From positions 5,031-29,086 of the forward strand of contig JAHBMJ010001552.1 in assembly GCA_018398765.1 (NCBI GenBank): a stretch of 24,056 nt of DNA. The letters run 5' to 3'. Within the stretch, counting starts at the first letter, position 1. Each line of letters begins with the position of its first letter. Below are positions 1-9,195 of the stretch, piece after piece. The notes beneath the pieces were generated by a model. That model had not been told where the DNA came from, ran no database searches, and saw only the letters and a program-made list of their open reading frames with translations. The DNA comes from Chromera velia (lineage: Eukaryota > Sar > Chromeraceae). Made by a program: the position numbers and the translations under genes.

Positions 1-13
1 GGGGGGGGGGGGG
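1..13. repeat. poly-G run at window edge
   Basis: The window opens with 13 consecutive G. This could be a true homopolymer or a contig-end artefact; the sequence alone cannot decide. Confidence 0.7.
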
Positions 14-299
14 TGTCTGCCCCCGCTTCCCGTTTGTCTCCCTTTCACTGCTTGTTTATCTTTGTTCGGGTCTTTTCTTTGTGTTTAAGGCACCTTGGCC
101 CCTGCCCCAGCACTATCCCCGGCTCTGTCTGGCCCCAACGCGTGAGTCTCCGTAGAATAGAAAGATGAAAGAACGAAGAGGAGCGGGCAGAATCCGATCA
201 AGGCAGTGAGCAGGCCAGAGCGCTCGGCCGGAGCAACGTCCATCCATGGAGGCCGGGGTAAGGACGGAGGCAGGGGTGGCAACCCACGGTAGCCAGGCC

Positions 300-540
300 G
301 AGGCGGGGGGCCCGGCCCAGGGCCGGGCCCGACGGCGTTACAGGGAGAGGTCCAAGCGACCATGGAGAGCCGAGAGCAAACTAGAGCAAGCAGAGACTTT
401 GCGCTGAGTAAAGGCCACGACTGCCGGGGTCAGGGCTAGGGCTGGTGGCGCCATAAGGGGGCAGGGCGGGGCCCGAGGCCGAGGCCGGCGGCGTCACAAG
501 TGGGCCGGGGCCGGTGGCGTTACAAGTGCCACTAGGCCGG
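300..540 (+). repeat. GC-rich degenerate repeat
   Basis: Four diverged copies of a unit close to GGCCGGYGGCGYYAYAAGKG are visible, near 326-345, 440-460, 482-501 and 508-527. They sit in a very GC-rich stretch between 1 and 557 that otherwise holds no convincing gene. Reading frames across it give only Pro/Gly/Arg-rich shadow proteins. It directly abuts the foldback element, and I cannot tell whether it belongs to it. Confidence 0.5.
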
Positions 541-557
541 GGTAGGCGGCAAAGGAG

Positions 558-1095
558 CAGAGAATCTGGTGGGAGGCTGGTGGGGGAAAACGGTGAGGAG
601 TTGGGACAAGAAAAGTGGATTGGCTTGTGTCCCGAAGGGTGTCGGTGGTGGTTGCACTGCTCTTTTTGCCTCATTCCACTCTTTTTCCTGCCCAAAATTT
701 TCGGTAGTGCCGTGATCCCCCCCCCTGATAGTTAGCGGAAAAAACAGGTCTGATTCTTCCGGTAAGGGGGGGGGGTCAAAAATTTTTTTTGTCGGAAAAA
801 AAAAGAAGTGGTCCCAATCGATTACTAATATCAAAACAACCACTTTTAATTTTTTTCCGACAAAAAAAATCGGTAAACCCCCCCCCTTACCGGAAGAATC
901 AGACCTGTTTTTTCCGGTAACAACGAGAAGGGGGGGTCACGGCACTACCAGAAATTTGAGGCAGGACGGAGAGTGGAATGAGGCCAAGAGAGCAGTATAG
1001 CCGCTACCGGTACCCTTCGAGACGCCAGCCAATCCACTTTTCATGTTCCAACTCCTCACCGTTCTCCCCCATCCGCCTCCCATCCGGATTCCCTG
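558..1095. mobile_element. 538-bp foldback (long inverted-repeat) element
   Basis: The left arm (558-812) and right arm (839-1095) are imperfect reverse complements for nearly their whole 255-257 bp length, leaving a 26-bp loop at 813-838. Matching landmarks, read left arm and then reverse-complemented right arm, are: CAGAGAATCTGG and CAGGGAATCCGG at the outer ends; AACGGTGAGGAGTTGG and its partner AACGGTGAGGAGTTGG; CCTCATTCCACTCT in both; GGTAGTGCCGTGA in both; and AACAGGTCTGATTCTTCCGG in both. The arms also share G-runs and A-runs of variable length. No coding capacity and no clear target-site duplication were seen. The structure fits a foldback transposon or a palindromic MITE; a simple inverted duplication is the alternative. 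Confidence 0.8.
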
Positions 1096-2133
1096 TATGT
1101 ATGTGTGAGAGTGTATGCATGCACGTATGTGTGTATGTCTGTGTATGTGTATGTGTGTGTGTGTGTGTGTATGTATGTGTGTGTGTATGTGTGTGTGTGT
1201 GTATGTGTGTGTGTGGAGACAAGTCCTCAGGAGCTGGTTTCCAGATTGTTTTGAAACCTTTTAAATTTTCTTTTTTTTTTTTTCTCCCTGTTCTTGCTGT
1301 TGTCTTTAACTCTTTTCCATGTATATGTCTTTTGAATGTACGTTCAGGTAAATCCACCTGAGGGAAACACCATCTCTGAGTACCCATGTAGAAGGTAGGT
1401 CCATCGTACGGCATTTGTGTCAGTGGCTTGTTCTTGGTCTGCCAGGCTCTCAAAGCTCTGTTTCTTTTCCGCCTTTTCCGTTCCTTTCTGTTTTGAGTCT
1501 TTCTACTGCGTCTCTGCGGGCGTGCATCTTAGTGTGTATACATGTATATATGTTGGTGTAGGTATAGGTGTAGGTATAGATGTATGTGTGTGTATGTATA
1601 TGTGTAAATGCGTGAAAAGGGGGGTCCGTACATGCTGGAAAGCTTTTTCATTTCGGCACTAGCTCTTGCTGCTTGTGTGTTTGAAATAATAAGCCTGCAT
1701 GCCCCTATATTCCAATCAGGACATAATTCATGCATGCAGGTGTGTGTGTATGTGTGTGTGTATGTGTCTATGTGTGTGCGTTTGTGCGTTTGTGTATGAG
1801 AGAGAGAGAGAGGAAGAGGGAAAGAGAGAGAGAATAACAAAAGTAATGCCAACATGTGGTTCTGCTTCTGGTGACCAGCATGTTTTTGTGAACGTGTGTT
1901 TGTATGTTTGTATGTATGTGTATGTGTGTGTATATGTGTGTATATGTGTGTATGTGTGTGTGTATGTATGTGTGTGAATGTGTATATATATATGTGTATG
2001 TGTGTGTGTCTCTGTATGTGTGTATCACAGTGTACTCTCCCTCTCTCGGTCTCCTTCCGTCCCAGCGCTTCTCTGCCTGCTCTTTTCCGGGCCGGGCCCA
2101 TGTTCCTCTCCTTCCCCCACCACCACCACACAC

Positions 2134-2166
<33 letters not shown>

Positions 2167-2424
2167 GTCTGTCTGTGTGTGTGTGTGTGTATGTGTGTGT
2201 GTGTGTGTGGTGTCTTTGCCTGCATAAGTACATATGTGCACGCGTGTAAAGCTGTATGAGGGAGGTGAATAAAACGTAGAAAACGGTAAAGAAGGAAGAA
2301 AAACAAGAAGATATGCATCTGAGGCCTTGTGTGTGTGTGTGTGTGTGTATGTGTGTGTGTGTATGTGTGTGTATATGTGTCTCTGTGTGTATGTGTATAT
2401 ATGTGTGTGTATGTGTGTGTGTAA
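1096..2424 (+). repeat. TG/TATG-rich microsatellite field
   Basis: Long TG tracts interspersed with TATG occur at about 1096-1216, 1532-1612, 1740-1800, 1893-2020, 2132-2212 and 2328-2424. A GA tract lies at 1801-1832 and a (CTGT)n run at about 2133-2168. All TG tracts have the same orientation on the plus strand. The apparent open frames here encode only Val/Cys/Met/Tyr repeats (or Thr/His on the other strand) and are microsatellite translations, not genes. The unique DNA between tracts shows no recognisable gene. Confidence 0.9.
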
Positions 2425-3466
2425 CTGATGTGTGTATATTCTGTTTTATGATTGAAGCTAGAGTGGACTTCTACTACGTTGTGCACAACAATTGCTTCAA
2501 GTTCAGTAAGTCATTGGCAGCAAGTCATTAGATATGCGGTGCGAAAGATGCTGTAGGTTTCAGTGCCAACTTTTAGAGCGGTACACACTGGCAGGTGAAG
2601 GTGCATCTGTATCCATCCTAGATGGTATCTTATGAATGTTTATTTATACAAACAACTACTCACCGTTTTATGCCTGTAAATTACTTTAATGTTTTCATTT
2701 CTTTAACTGTTTTCATTTATTTAAAGCAAATTTCAAACATGAATTAGACCAAATTTAAGAATCAGTTATAGTATAATAAATTTTCCGTATCTTATTCATA
2801 TATATATACGTACGTGAATGCTATATATTCTGATAGTTGAGCTTATTATAAATACAGTTTAAACAACAAAACGATGTTTAATATCATTAGAAATTGTTTT
2901 AAAATGCTCTAGAAAATATGTATATACTTCATAATTTTGGAGACCGTTTGGGTGTTGGAGACCATTTTAAAATTTTTTTCCTTGAATGCATAGATGGCTT
3001 ATGGAAAGCGAGACATGGAAGAGCAAGCAAAATATGCTGCAAAATTATGAGGAGAAGGAGAGGGTTATTCAGCTGAAAGGGCAAACTTATGGTTGACAAT
3101 GTTGGAGATGCGAATATCGAGGGCCTGACGCCACCTGATCATGAGACTAACTTACACCAAAGTAACCAGACTACAGATCGACTCTTATATGCCGAACCTT
3201 AAAGTAAGTCAATAGCTGATTATACTAACACATACATATTGATATTTTCATTGACAGGGGGTAAAACAATGTTAAAAATATAATTCTGTCAGCAATTTTA
3301 TTATATGCCCCACACCTAATAATGTTAGTATGCATAACCCTAAAATTTTATACATAGAATTGGATATTATATTAGCCGGCTGCAGGAAAAATTTTAAATA
3401 ATGGGAGGTAGACTCGGGCTACCTCTCGATATATGACTTCGGAGATCTGTGGGGGTGTGGGGGTAT
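2425..3466. other. AT-rich intergenic stretch, no gene seen
   Basis: About 1 kb of AT-rich DNA with no open frame of note. Around 2993-3205 there is a short stretch of slightly higher complexity, framed by an acceptor-like and a donor-like dinucleotide. Its reading frame is broken by two stops and resembles no family I know. Confidence 0.6.
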
Positions 3467-3612
3467 GGGGGCGGAGAGGCCTACCCCGCTGGTAACGATG
3501 GCCTGCCAAAAGGCCCATAGTAGGCTAGTATCACTAGCGGGCATGCCCTAGGCTGATAGATAAACCAGACCTAGGTCACAAACAGTAAAGCACGTGGTAG
3601 GACACGGAGGCT
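3467..3612. repeat. Direct repeat copy A (146 bp)
   Basis: This copy aligns without gaps to 4099-4244 at a fixed offset of 632 bases, with 14 mismatches by hand count (about 90% identity). All 14 mismatches are transitions. The unit begins near GGGGGYGGAGAGGCCTACCCC and ends at CACGGAGGCT. It carries a short internal inverted repeat (GCCTGCT/AGCAGGC in the other copy). It could be an interspersed repeat family (SINE or solo-terminal-repeat-like); no internal promoter, tail or target duplication was identified. Confidence 0.8.
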
Positions 3613-4098
3613 AGGATGGTAGTTCTGGTGGAGCGACACAGATAAAATATTGGAAGCGGAGCCGGAACTAAGGCTCAGTCATAGATATCCCAAAAGCAAG
3701 CGACGGCCTACAATGGTGGCGCTTGCTGACAGTGTGTCTGCATTCCTTGGTTGGCGCCGCCTAGGGTGTCACAGATATAGCTATTTTGCCCTCCAAGGCT
3801 TAAGGAGCACACGCGTAGAATCAGAAATTCCGTGAATATCACAGAAATTGGGAAGGGTTTCTGAACGTCAGCTCTTGGCCTCGAGGCAACAAGGAAGAGA
3901 GTCGCTCAATCTGTATGCTCAGAGTAGCGGATACCTCAGAAAGAATCCGAAATTTACCCACCCACCCTCCCGGTAGATCTCCGGGCCCGGCCTGAATTCC
4001 AGTCTGGGCAAGCACCGAGACGGTGTCCCGGTGTACCGTTCATCATAACTGGTTGGGTGTGTCTATCACATCATATAAAGATGTGAGTGTGCTAGATC
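3613..4098. other. Spacer between the two repeat copies, no gene seen
   Basis: The 486 bases between the repeat copies have mixed composition and contain no credible gene. If the copies were terminal repeats of a small retroelement, this would be its interior, but I see no primer-binding site, polypurine tract or coding sequence to support that. Confidence 0.4.
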
Positions 4099-4244
4099 GG
4101 GGGTGGAGAGGCCTACCCCGCTGGCAACGGTGGCCTGCTAAAGGGCCCATGGTAGGCTAGTGTCGCTAGCAGGCGTGCCCTAGGCTGGTAGATAAACCAG
4201 ACCTGGGTCACAAACAGTAGAGCACGTGGTAGGGCACGGAGGCT
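4099..4244. repeat. Direct repeat copy B (146 bp)
   Basis: This is the second copy of the unit at 3467-3612, in the same orientation. At 10 of the 14 differing positions this copy has G where copy A has A; at one it has A where copy A has G; the other three are C/T differences. Confidence 0.8.
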
Positions 4245-4466
4245 GGAGAGAAGATTCGTCCACATCGATCGATCATACAAACTTGCGGGCAAAACGGTAC
4301 ATATACATACATACATTCTGCAAATAGCAAGCCATGAATGCACGCGCATGATAAGAACCGGTTGGGGGGACGTAAGTCATGCGACGTCCGTCCCGGCCTA
4401 CGCTCATATGCATGCGTATCCACGGCAACACCGGTTTCACTTCGATCGAACCCACTCATACCCACC

Positions 4467-4709
4467 CTAGGCGACGCACAGTGGTAAAAAAAAAAAAAGA
4501 ATAGACATGTCAAGATTTTGTTTTTCTTTTTTTTTTTTTTAGTCTAGTGGTCAAAGGTCCAAACAAACTTAGCAAAGGTAGGTTTTGTAGTTAGATGTGT
4601 TTTTGTTATATGTTTGGCACTTCCAATAAAATAATAGAAAAAAAAATAAAAAAGATTAGGCTTCTCCAGATTTTTTTTTTCTTTTTTTTTATCACTGTGC
4701 GTCGCCTAG
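4467..4709. mobile_element. hAT-like MITE 1 (243 bp)
   Basis: The ends are inverted repeats: the left end starts CTAGGCGACGCACAGTG and the reverse complement of the right end starts with the same 17 bases, followed by G/A, T and an A-run. The element is flanked by a perfect 8-bp target duplication, TACCCACC, at 4459-4466 and 4710-4717. Eight-base duplications are characteristic of hAT-superfamily insertion. The interior has no transposase, only poly-T/poly-A runs and a box-A-like stretch (AGTCTAGTGGTC near 4541), so the element is non-autonomous. The perfect duplication suggests a fairly recent insertion. Confidence 0.88.
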
Positions 4710-4717
4710 TACCCACC

Positions 4718-5440
4718 ACGTTCTTACACTTTCTCAGCAGTCATTCTTTTCAAGTATTTTCGAGATATTTCGGGCATTGGTTGGCATTAGAAAGGGGCAT
4801 ATGCTATGCATTGATATCGAGCGTGGAATCTTAATCTTAGAAAGGGGTGAAAGCTATGCACTACTTATACTTAATAAAAGGAATCAAAAGATTCTAAACG
4901 TAACTATCTAAGGCTTCCAAGCAAAACATACAATGTCATGATACTATGGCTTGCTTTTGTAGCCTAGAGGTTAAGATACAAGGCTATAGACTGAACGACC
5001 CGAGTTGAAAGCCTACAAGATCCTGTTTTGGAGCCTTATCATCCATCTGAAGCAGCGCAACGAACCATACACACAAAAACCGATTACTACAAGAATTACC
5101 GAATAATCGCCGCGTGTGAAAGACTTTCGAAAGACTGCAATCAAATCAGAATGATCGTTAAATCATAAAAAATCTCCAGGCTTCTGAAATTAATCGAGTC
5201 TGTCACTGGAGATTGACCTGAACCACCCCAGCAACATCAACCTCTGAAGAGCCTTGAAGAGCCTTGATTCTGGCCCTTGAACCCTTGTAAGCACTCATCA
5301 GCGCCTACCCCACCAAGTAGACTTTAATAATATATTATTCTAAATATTGTTTGATTGTATGGGTTTTAATTATTTGACAATGTATCAAAAGAATGCAGTG
5401 CTTTATAGACATACAAGGATATACAAAGCAATTAAAAAGG

Positions 5441-5475
<35 letters not shown>

Positions 5476-5485
5476 GCTCTATGTG
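4718..5485. other. AT-rich intergenic stretch with SINE relic and (TA)n
   Basis: There is no gene. The stretch contains a SINE-like relic (listed separately), a short duplication of GAAGAGCCTT near 5245-5265 and an alternating AT run at about 5441-5472 just before the second MITE. Confidence 0.6.
4955..5035 (+). mobile_element. tRNA-derived SINE-like relic
   Basis: A good RNA polymerase III box A (TAGCCTAGAGG, 4960-4970) is followed 43 bases later by a weak box B (AGTTGAAAGCC, 5003-5013), which is the spacing expected in a tRNA head. The surrounding bases do not fold into a complete cloverleaf, so it is not a functional tRNA gene. The 3' limit is unknown. A chance match is the alternative, because box B agrees at only about six of nine fixed positions. 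Confidence 0.4.
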
Positions 5486-5742
5486 CTAGGGGTGATTCCA
5501 ATAGTTTTAAATTTTTAAATAAAGTGATAACACCTCCACTTTAACTGTAAACTTTAAATAAAATTAATTTTCCGTTTAAACACTTTAAAACTACCCTAGA
5601 CTACCTTGCAAAGAAGGCTAAAAAAGTTGTATTATCTTTCAGTTTTAGTTCCAACTTTTGTTCTTTAAGTGTTTTAATGTTTTAATTTAAAGTGAAATCA
5701 TCGTCACTTTAATGTAAATAAATATATTGAGATCACCCCTAG
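5486..5742. mobile_element. hAT-like MITE 2 (257 bp)
   Basis: The terminal inverted repeats start CTAGGGGTGAT at both ends and match at about 16 of the first 18 bases. The flanking 8-mers are TCTATGTG (5478-5485) and TCTATGTC (5743-5750), an 8-bp target duplication with one mismatch. TAGGGGTGAT-type ends are common in the hAT superfamily. The interior is AT-rich with several subterminal copies of ACTTTAA in both orientations and has no coding capacity. It sits immediately beside a (TA)n tract. Confidence 0.82.
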
Positions 5743-5750
5743 TCTATGTC

Positions 5751-6780
5751 ACGGTGTGATGCAAAGCAACCATTCTATATTATTTTAGTATAATTTTATA
5801 TGCTTTAAACTTAGCTTTTACGTTTAAATCCTTGAAGTTTAAAAGCTTTATCTTATAACTGTACACAGTACTTTTTTTCTATAGAATTAATTAGTGCATA
5901 CTTTTGCATGTGTGTCCAAATTTAATAATTTTAATTTAATACACACTAAATGTTACATACTTCAAGTTTGATGTGTATAACAAAGGGGGGGCTAAGAGTA
6001 ATTGTTATATATTGCACATATTATATCCTAGATTGCCAGTGTGTAACACTACACGATTTGTGTAGATTTATTATTTTCTTTTCAAGCAATGTGAATGAAT
6101 GAATGAATGAATGAATGAATGAATGAGGGTTAAATCCTAGATCCAGCGATGCCAGACCCCAAGCCACTAACAAGGCTTTGAAGACAACCCCATGTCATGC
6201 AAAACGCTCACTCAACCTAGGTTCCATGGGGCATTTGAAGGCTTGCAAGACTAGGCGGCTCCTTCGCTTTCTGTCTCTACCAATGTACGAACAATCTGGA
6301 TCGACGTTCCATCTGTCTGCATCACTGCCTTCTTAGTGCACTCAGATCTTTGATTCCTGTCTGGAGACTGGAGTGGGTGTGCTTCAAGCTGACTGATGCT
6401 GTCAACACTCCAGTCCAAATGAATCAGATGGCATGAGACACACCGGCAGGTAGAAGACAAGAAGCAGTGTCGAATCGTAGAGGAAGGACTGCTGAGTCAC
6501 TCGCTGCGGGTTGATGACAGTGACACGACAAGTGAGCAGCAATGGGAAGAGGAAGAGGAGGACGACGGCCGGTAAGAGCGACCAACAACCATGTTGCCAA
6601 GAAAACAAAAGATGAAGCATCGCAAGAACGGAGGACAGACTTTTTCTGTGTTTTGATTTCTCGATGAAGCGCGCGCGCGCACACACACACACACACACAT
6701 GCACGTACACACGAGGCGGATGGAGGAGTTCCACGCCCCCCCCAGTGATGCGCAAACACTGTGTGAAGCTCTGCCAGTCT
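5751..6780. other. Intergenic DNA downstream of the CAP gene
   Basis: No gene is supported. It contains a (GAAT)n tetranucleotide tract at about 6091-6126 and an alternating purine-pyrimidine (CG)n(CA)n run at about 6669-6700. The short open frames here are microsatellite or shadow frames. Confidence 0.6.
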
Positions 6781-8470
6781 TCACGAATGTTTCTCATCTA
6801 AGCTTTGCTCTTCCGTCTTTGTTGTTTCTGCACACTCCAAAAGGCCGAGTCGTTTTGCAGACGCCGACGCAAACGGCATCTCACCCTCCACATTCCCCCC
6901 ATGCCCCCCCCCTTCCGATCCATACACACAAGAGGCAAGGTATTTCTCCCCCTCGCCCCTATACCCCCCGACTCCATGGAGCTCCTCAGTCGGGACACAC
7001 CGATGCACTGCACACCCAACATGTGTAGCATTGTTCCACATCATTTGTGTAAAGTGCCCCACTCGCACGGAGCTCTGAGAAAGCCCCATCCCGGTCCGTC
7101 TGTTGCACTCTTCACTCGGATGTGCACTACAGGATGACCCGAACGGCGCATATCTGTAGCACGCGACCTCGGCATGCCACGCGTCCACCACATCTGCCCC
7201 CCCCGGTTCTGCTCCCTGACCCCAGGCAGAGTATAAATTCTCCCCCACTTTGTGGAACCTCCCGACCTCATTTCTGTCTCTAGGGTCTGATGGTTTCACG
7301 TTACAGAAATTGATCAGATCGAGGGCCTGGAGGTAGTCGGAGGCGAACTCTGCAAGGTCGGAGTCCCAGGAGAGAGACCCGATGGCTGCCTCATTCCTCA
7401 ACCCGTTGTGACGATCTAGGGCACCTGCACCACAAAGAGAAGCAGATGCATAAATAAGGATATTTACACGAAGGCTGGTCCGTGTTGTACGCCAAAAATC
7501 ACGAGTTGGCCCTACATACTAACGCACACACTCACACAGAAGGGCAGGACAGAGAAGGGAAGGAGGAAGGAATGGATGGAAAGGGAAGAGAGAGAAAATG
7601 GGAGGGTGGTGAAACACGGGGAGGAGAGAAAGAGAGAAAAGAGAAGAGAAGAGAAGAATGCGCGCAAAAGAGACGCAAGGAGACTGAAACATTTTGCGTT
7701 GGGGCGATTGCGGTCTCCTGCGAGGCGAGGGAGGAGGCATTGAGTGCGAGAAAGAAATTGACTTGACAGTTTAGCGTTTCAATGCGGCGACACTGGGCGA
7801 TGTGAGATGGAACTTAGACAGCGGACAGACAAGTGTTCCTTTCTTTGGCGTTGACCTGACCCGTTTCGAAAGATGAGAGCCCCTCCATTCCGTTCTCGCC
7901 CCCCTGCTCCTCGTCCTGTTCGTTCAAAATTTCAGGGCCCTTTGTGTCCCCGGACTTGCCCCCTTTCTCCTTCTGCGTGAATGTGACATTTCTGTCCATC
8001 AGCCCTCGCCCGTTGTGCAGTGAGATAGAGCTCTCTTTAGACGCAGATCTGAGGAGCAACGAAGTCTCACCCGATGCAGGCGAGGAAGAGGAGGAGGAAG
8101 AGGAGGAAGATCCCCTCAGAAGGGGAGAAGAGGAAGGAATGCCGTCCCGTCCTGCACACACACATAGCAAGCAAAGGGGTTCACTTCTGGAGGGAAAAGG
8201 AAGATAGATAAGAGCACAGGGCAGCAGTAAAGCGGCACAGTTGAAATTACGAGCGCAAGCTGTCCCCTAACCTTGTGGTGTGTTGAGAGGAGACGGCGTC
8301 GGAGAGGAGTTTTTTTGGATGGATACGCCTGCAAGACGGCTCTGCAGCCCCTCGTCCTTTCCCTTCGCATCCCGGCCAACAGGGGAGGGAACTGGACTCT
8401 CGGCAGCTCCTTCATGAGAGACAAGCAGACAAAGAACAAAAAGGAACCCTGTGAGCCCCGCCAGCGGCAT
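6781..8470 (-). CDS. Secreted CAP/SCP-domain protein (3 exons, 377 aa)
   Basis: Proposed exons on the minus strand are 8272-8470, 7861-8151 and 6781-7424, with introns of 120 and 436 bp and both junctions in phase 1. Residues 1-25 form a signal peptide (MPLAGLTG, then a hydrophobic core FLFVLCLLV). Residues 26-163 are a low-complexity linker with a run of ten serines. The CAP (SCP/PR-1/antigen 5) domain starts at about residue 165, with RHNGLRNEA (the family's HNxxR helix), GENLY (Glu225), the CAP1 signature VGHFTQMMWNNATHVGCA (His287) and a CAP2-like YLASCVYG followed by Gly-rich residues. At least eight cysteines suggest disulphides outside the cell. Members of this family bind sterols or lipids or act in secreted defence or adhesion; the exact role here is unknown. 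The ATG at 8470 is the first in its frame and the only one giving a signal peptide. The RHN motif lies at the very start of exon 3, which supports the second junction. The linker exon is the least certain part. Confidence 0.8.
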
Positions 8471-9195
8471 CTGAATCTTCTTTGTTTCTTCGTACCCAAA
8501 AAAGGAGACGGCAAGCAGTGAGGCAACTACTTTTATGGTGTCTACTCTATCAAGAGGAGCAGAGAGAAGAAGACAAGATGCCTCAGATGCCACTTTCCAT
8601 TTGTGTCACCTAAGTCATGCTTCTTAGGCCCGACTGATGGGGAGTTGGGACGTACACTCATTCAAATCCAAAAAAGACAACAACATATAGTCTCCCCCCG
8701 AAGCATTGCTCATCTGCAGTTAATTGACGGGTCCGACAAATGAAGAACGACACTTGCGACTTCCCCCAACGTAAACTGCTAGGTCGTGCATACAAGGGAG
8801 ATTAAGGGGTGATGAATTCGACAGAGCGCGTCAAACGGGAGCTCTATGGAGCTCTAGAAATCACTAGACATCGATTTCTGGCCATCTTTCTCGCTGCTTT
8901 TCAACTTTTGCCGCGCGCCCCCGCACCCGCGCGCCGGCGCGCTGCATGCCCTGCGCGGGGCGCGCCGCCCTAGCTGATTCTCTTTCCTTGATGATTCCCC
9001 CCGAATTAAGAGTCCCGACCAAGTCACACAAAGGCGAGCTCCACTCATCTATACAGAACTGAGTCACGCATAACCTTGAGTCTCTTTCTCTATTCAGATG
9101 GATCGACTCCCAGCAGATCACTCGAGTTCTTCTCCCCACGTGGATCAAATGGGGCGCAATTGTGAGAGTTTCGAGATACACTGACGACCGAAGCA
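8471..9195. promoter_or_regulatory. Divergent promoter region with CpG-rich palindromic core
   Basis: This 725-bp spacer separates the start codons of the minus-strand CAP gene and the plus-strand RCC1 gene, so both promoters probably lie here. At 8911-8970 there is a sharp island of G+C rich in CpG, containing the perfect 14-bp palindrome GCGCGCCGGCGCGC at 8929-8942 and further GCGCG motifs on each side. No TATA box could be assigned with confidence. Confidence 0.4.

Noticed and set aside
1096-2531. Many long open frames of Val/Cys/Met or Thr/His repeats
   Set aside because: They are translations of TG/CA microsatellites, are open on both strands, and have no conserved composition outside the repeats.
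2993-3205. Possible degraded exon between an acceptor-like ATGCATAG and a donor-like GTAAGTC
   Set aside because: The frame has two internal stops and no recognisable motif, and there are no partner exons.
3467-4244. LTR retrotransposon or TRIM bounded by the 146-bp direct repeats
   Set aside because: No primer-binding site, polypurine tract, TG...CA ends or target duplication could be found, so only a repeat pair is claimed.
4955-5030. Functional tRNA gene
   Set aside because: The polymerase III boxes are present, but the T arm and acceptor stem do not pair properly.
9098-9183. Alternative first exon of the RCC1 gene starting at ATG 9098
   Set aside because: No donor in it has the phase needed by exon 2, whereas the exon at 9196 fits in phase and supplies the first RCC1 strand.
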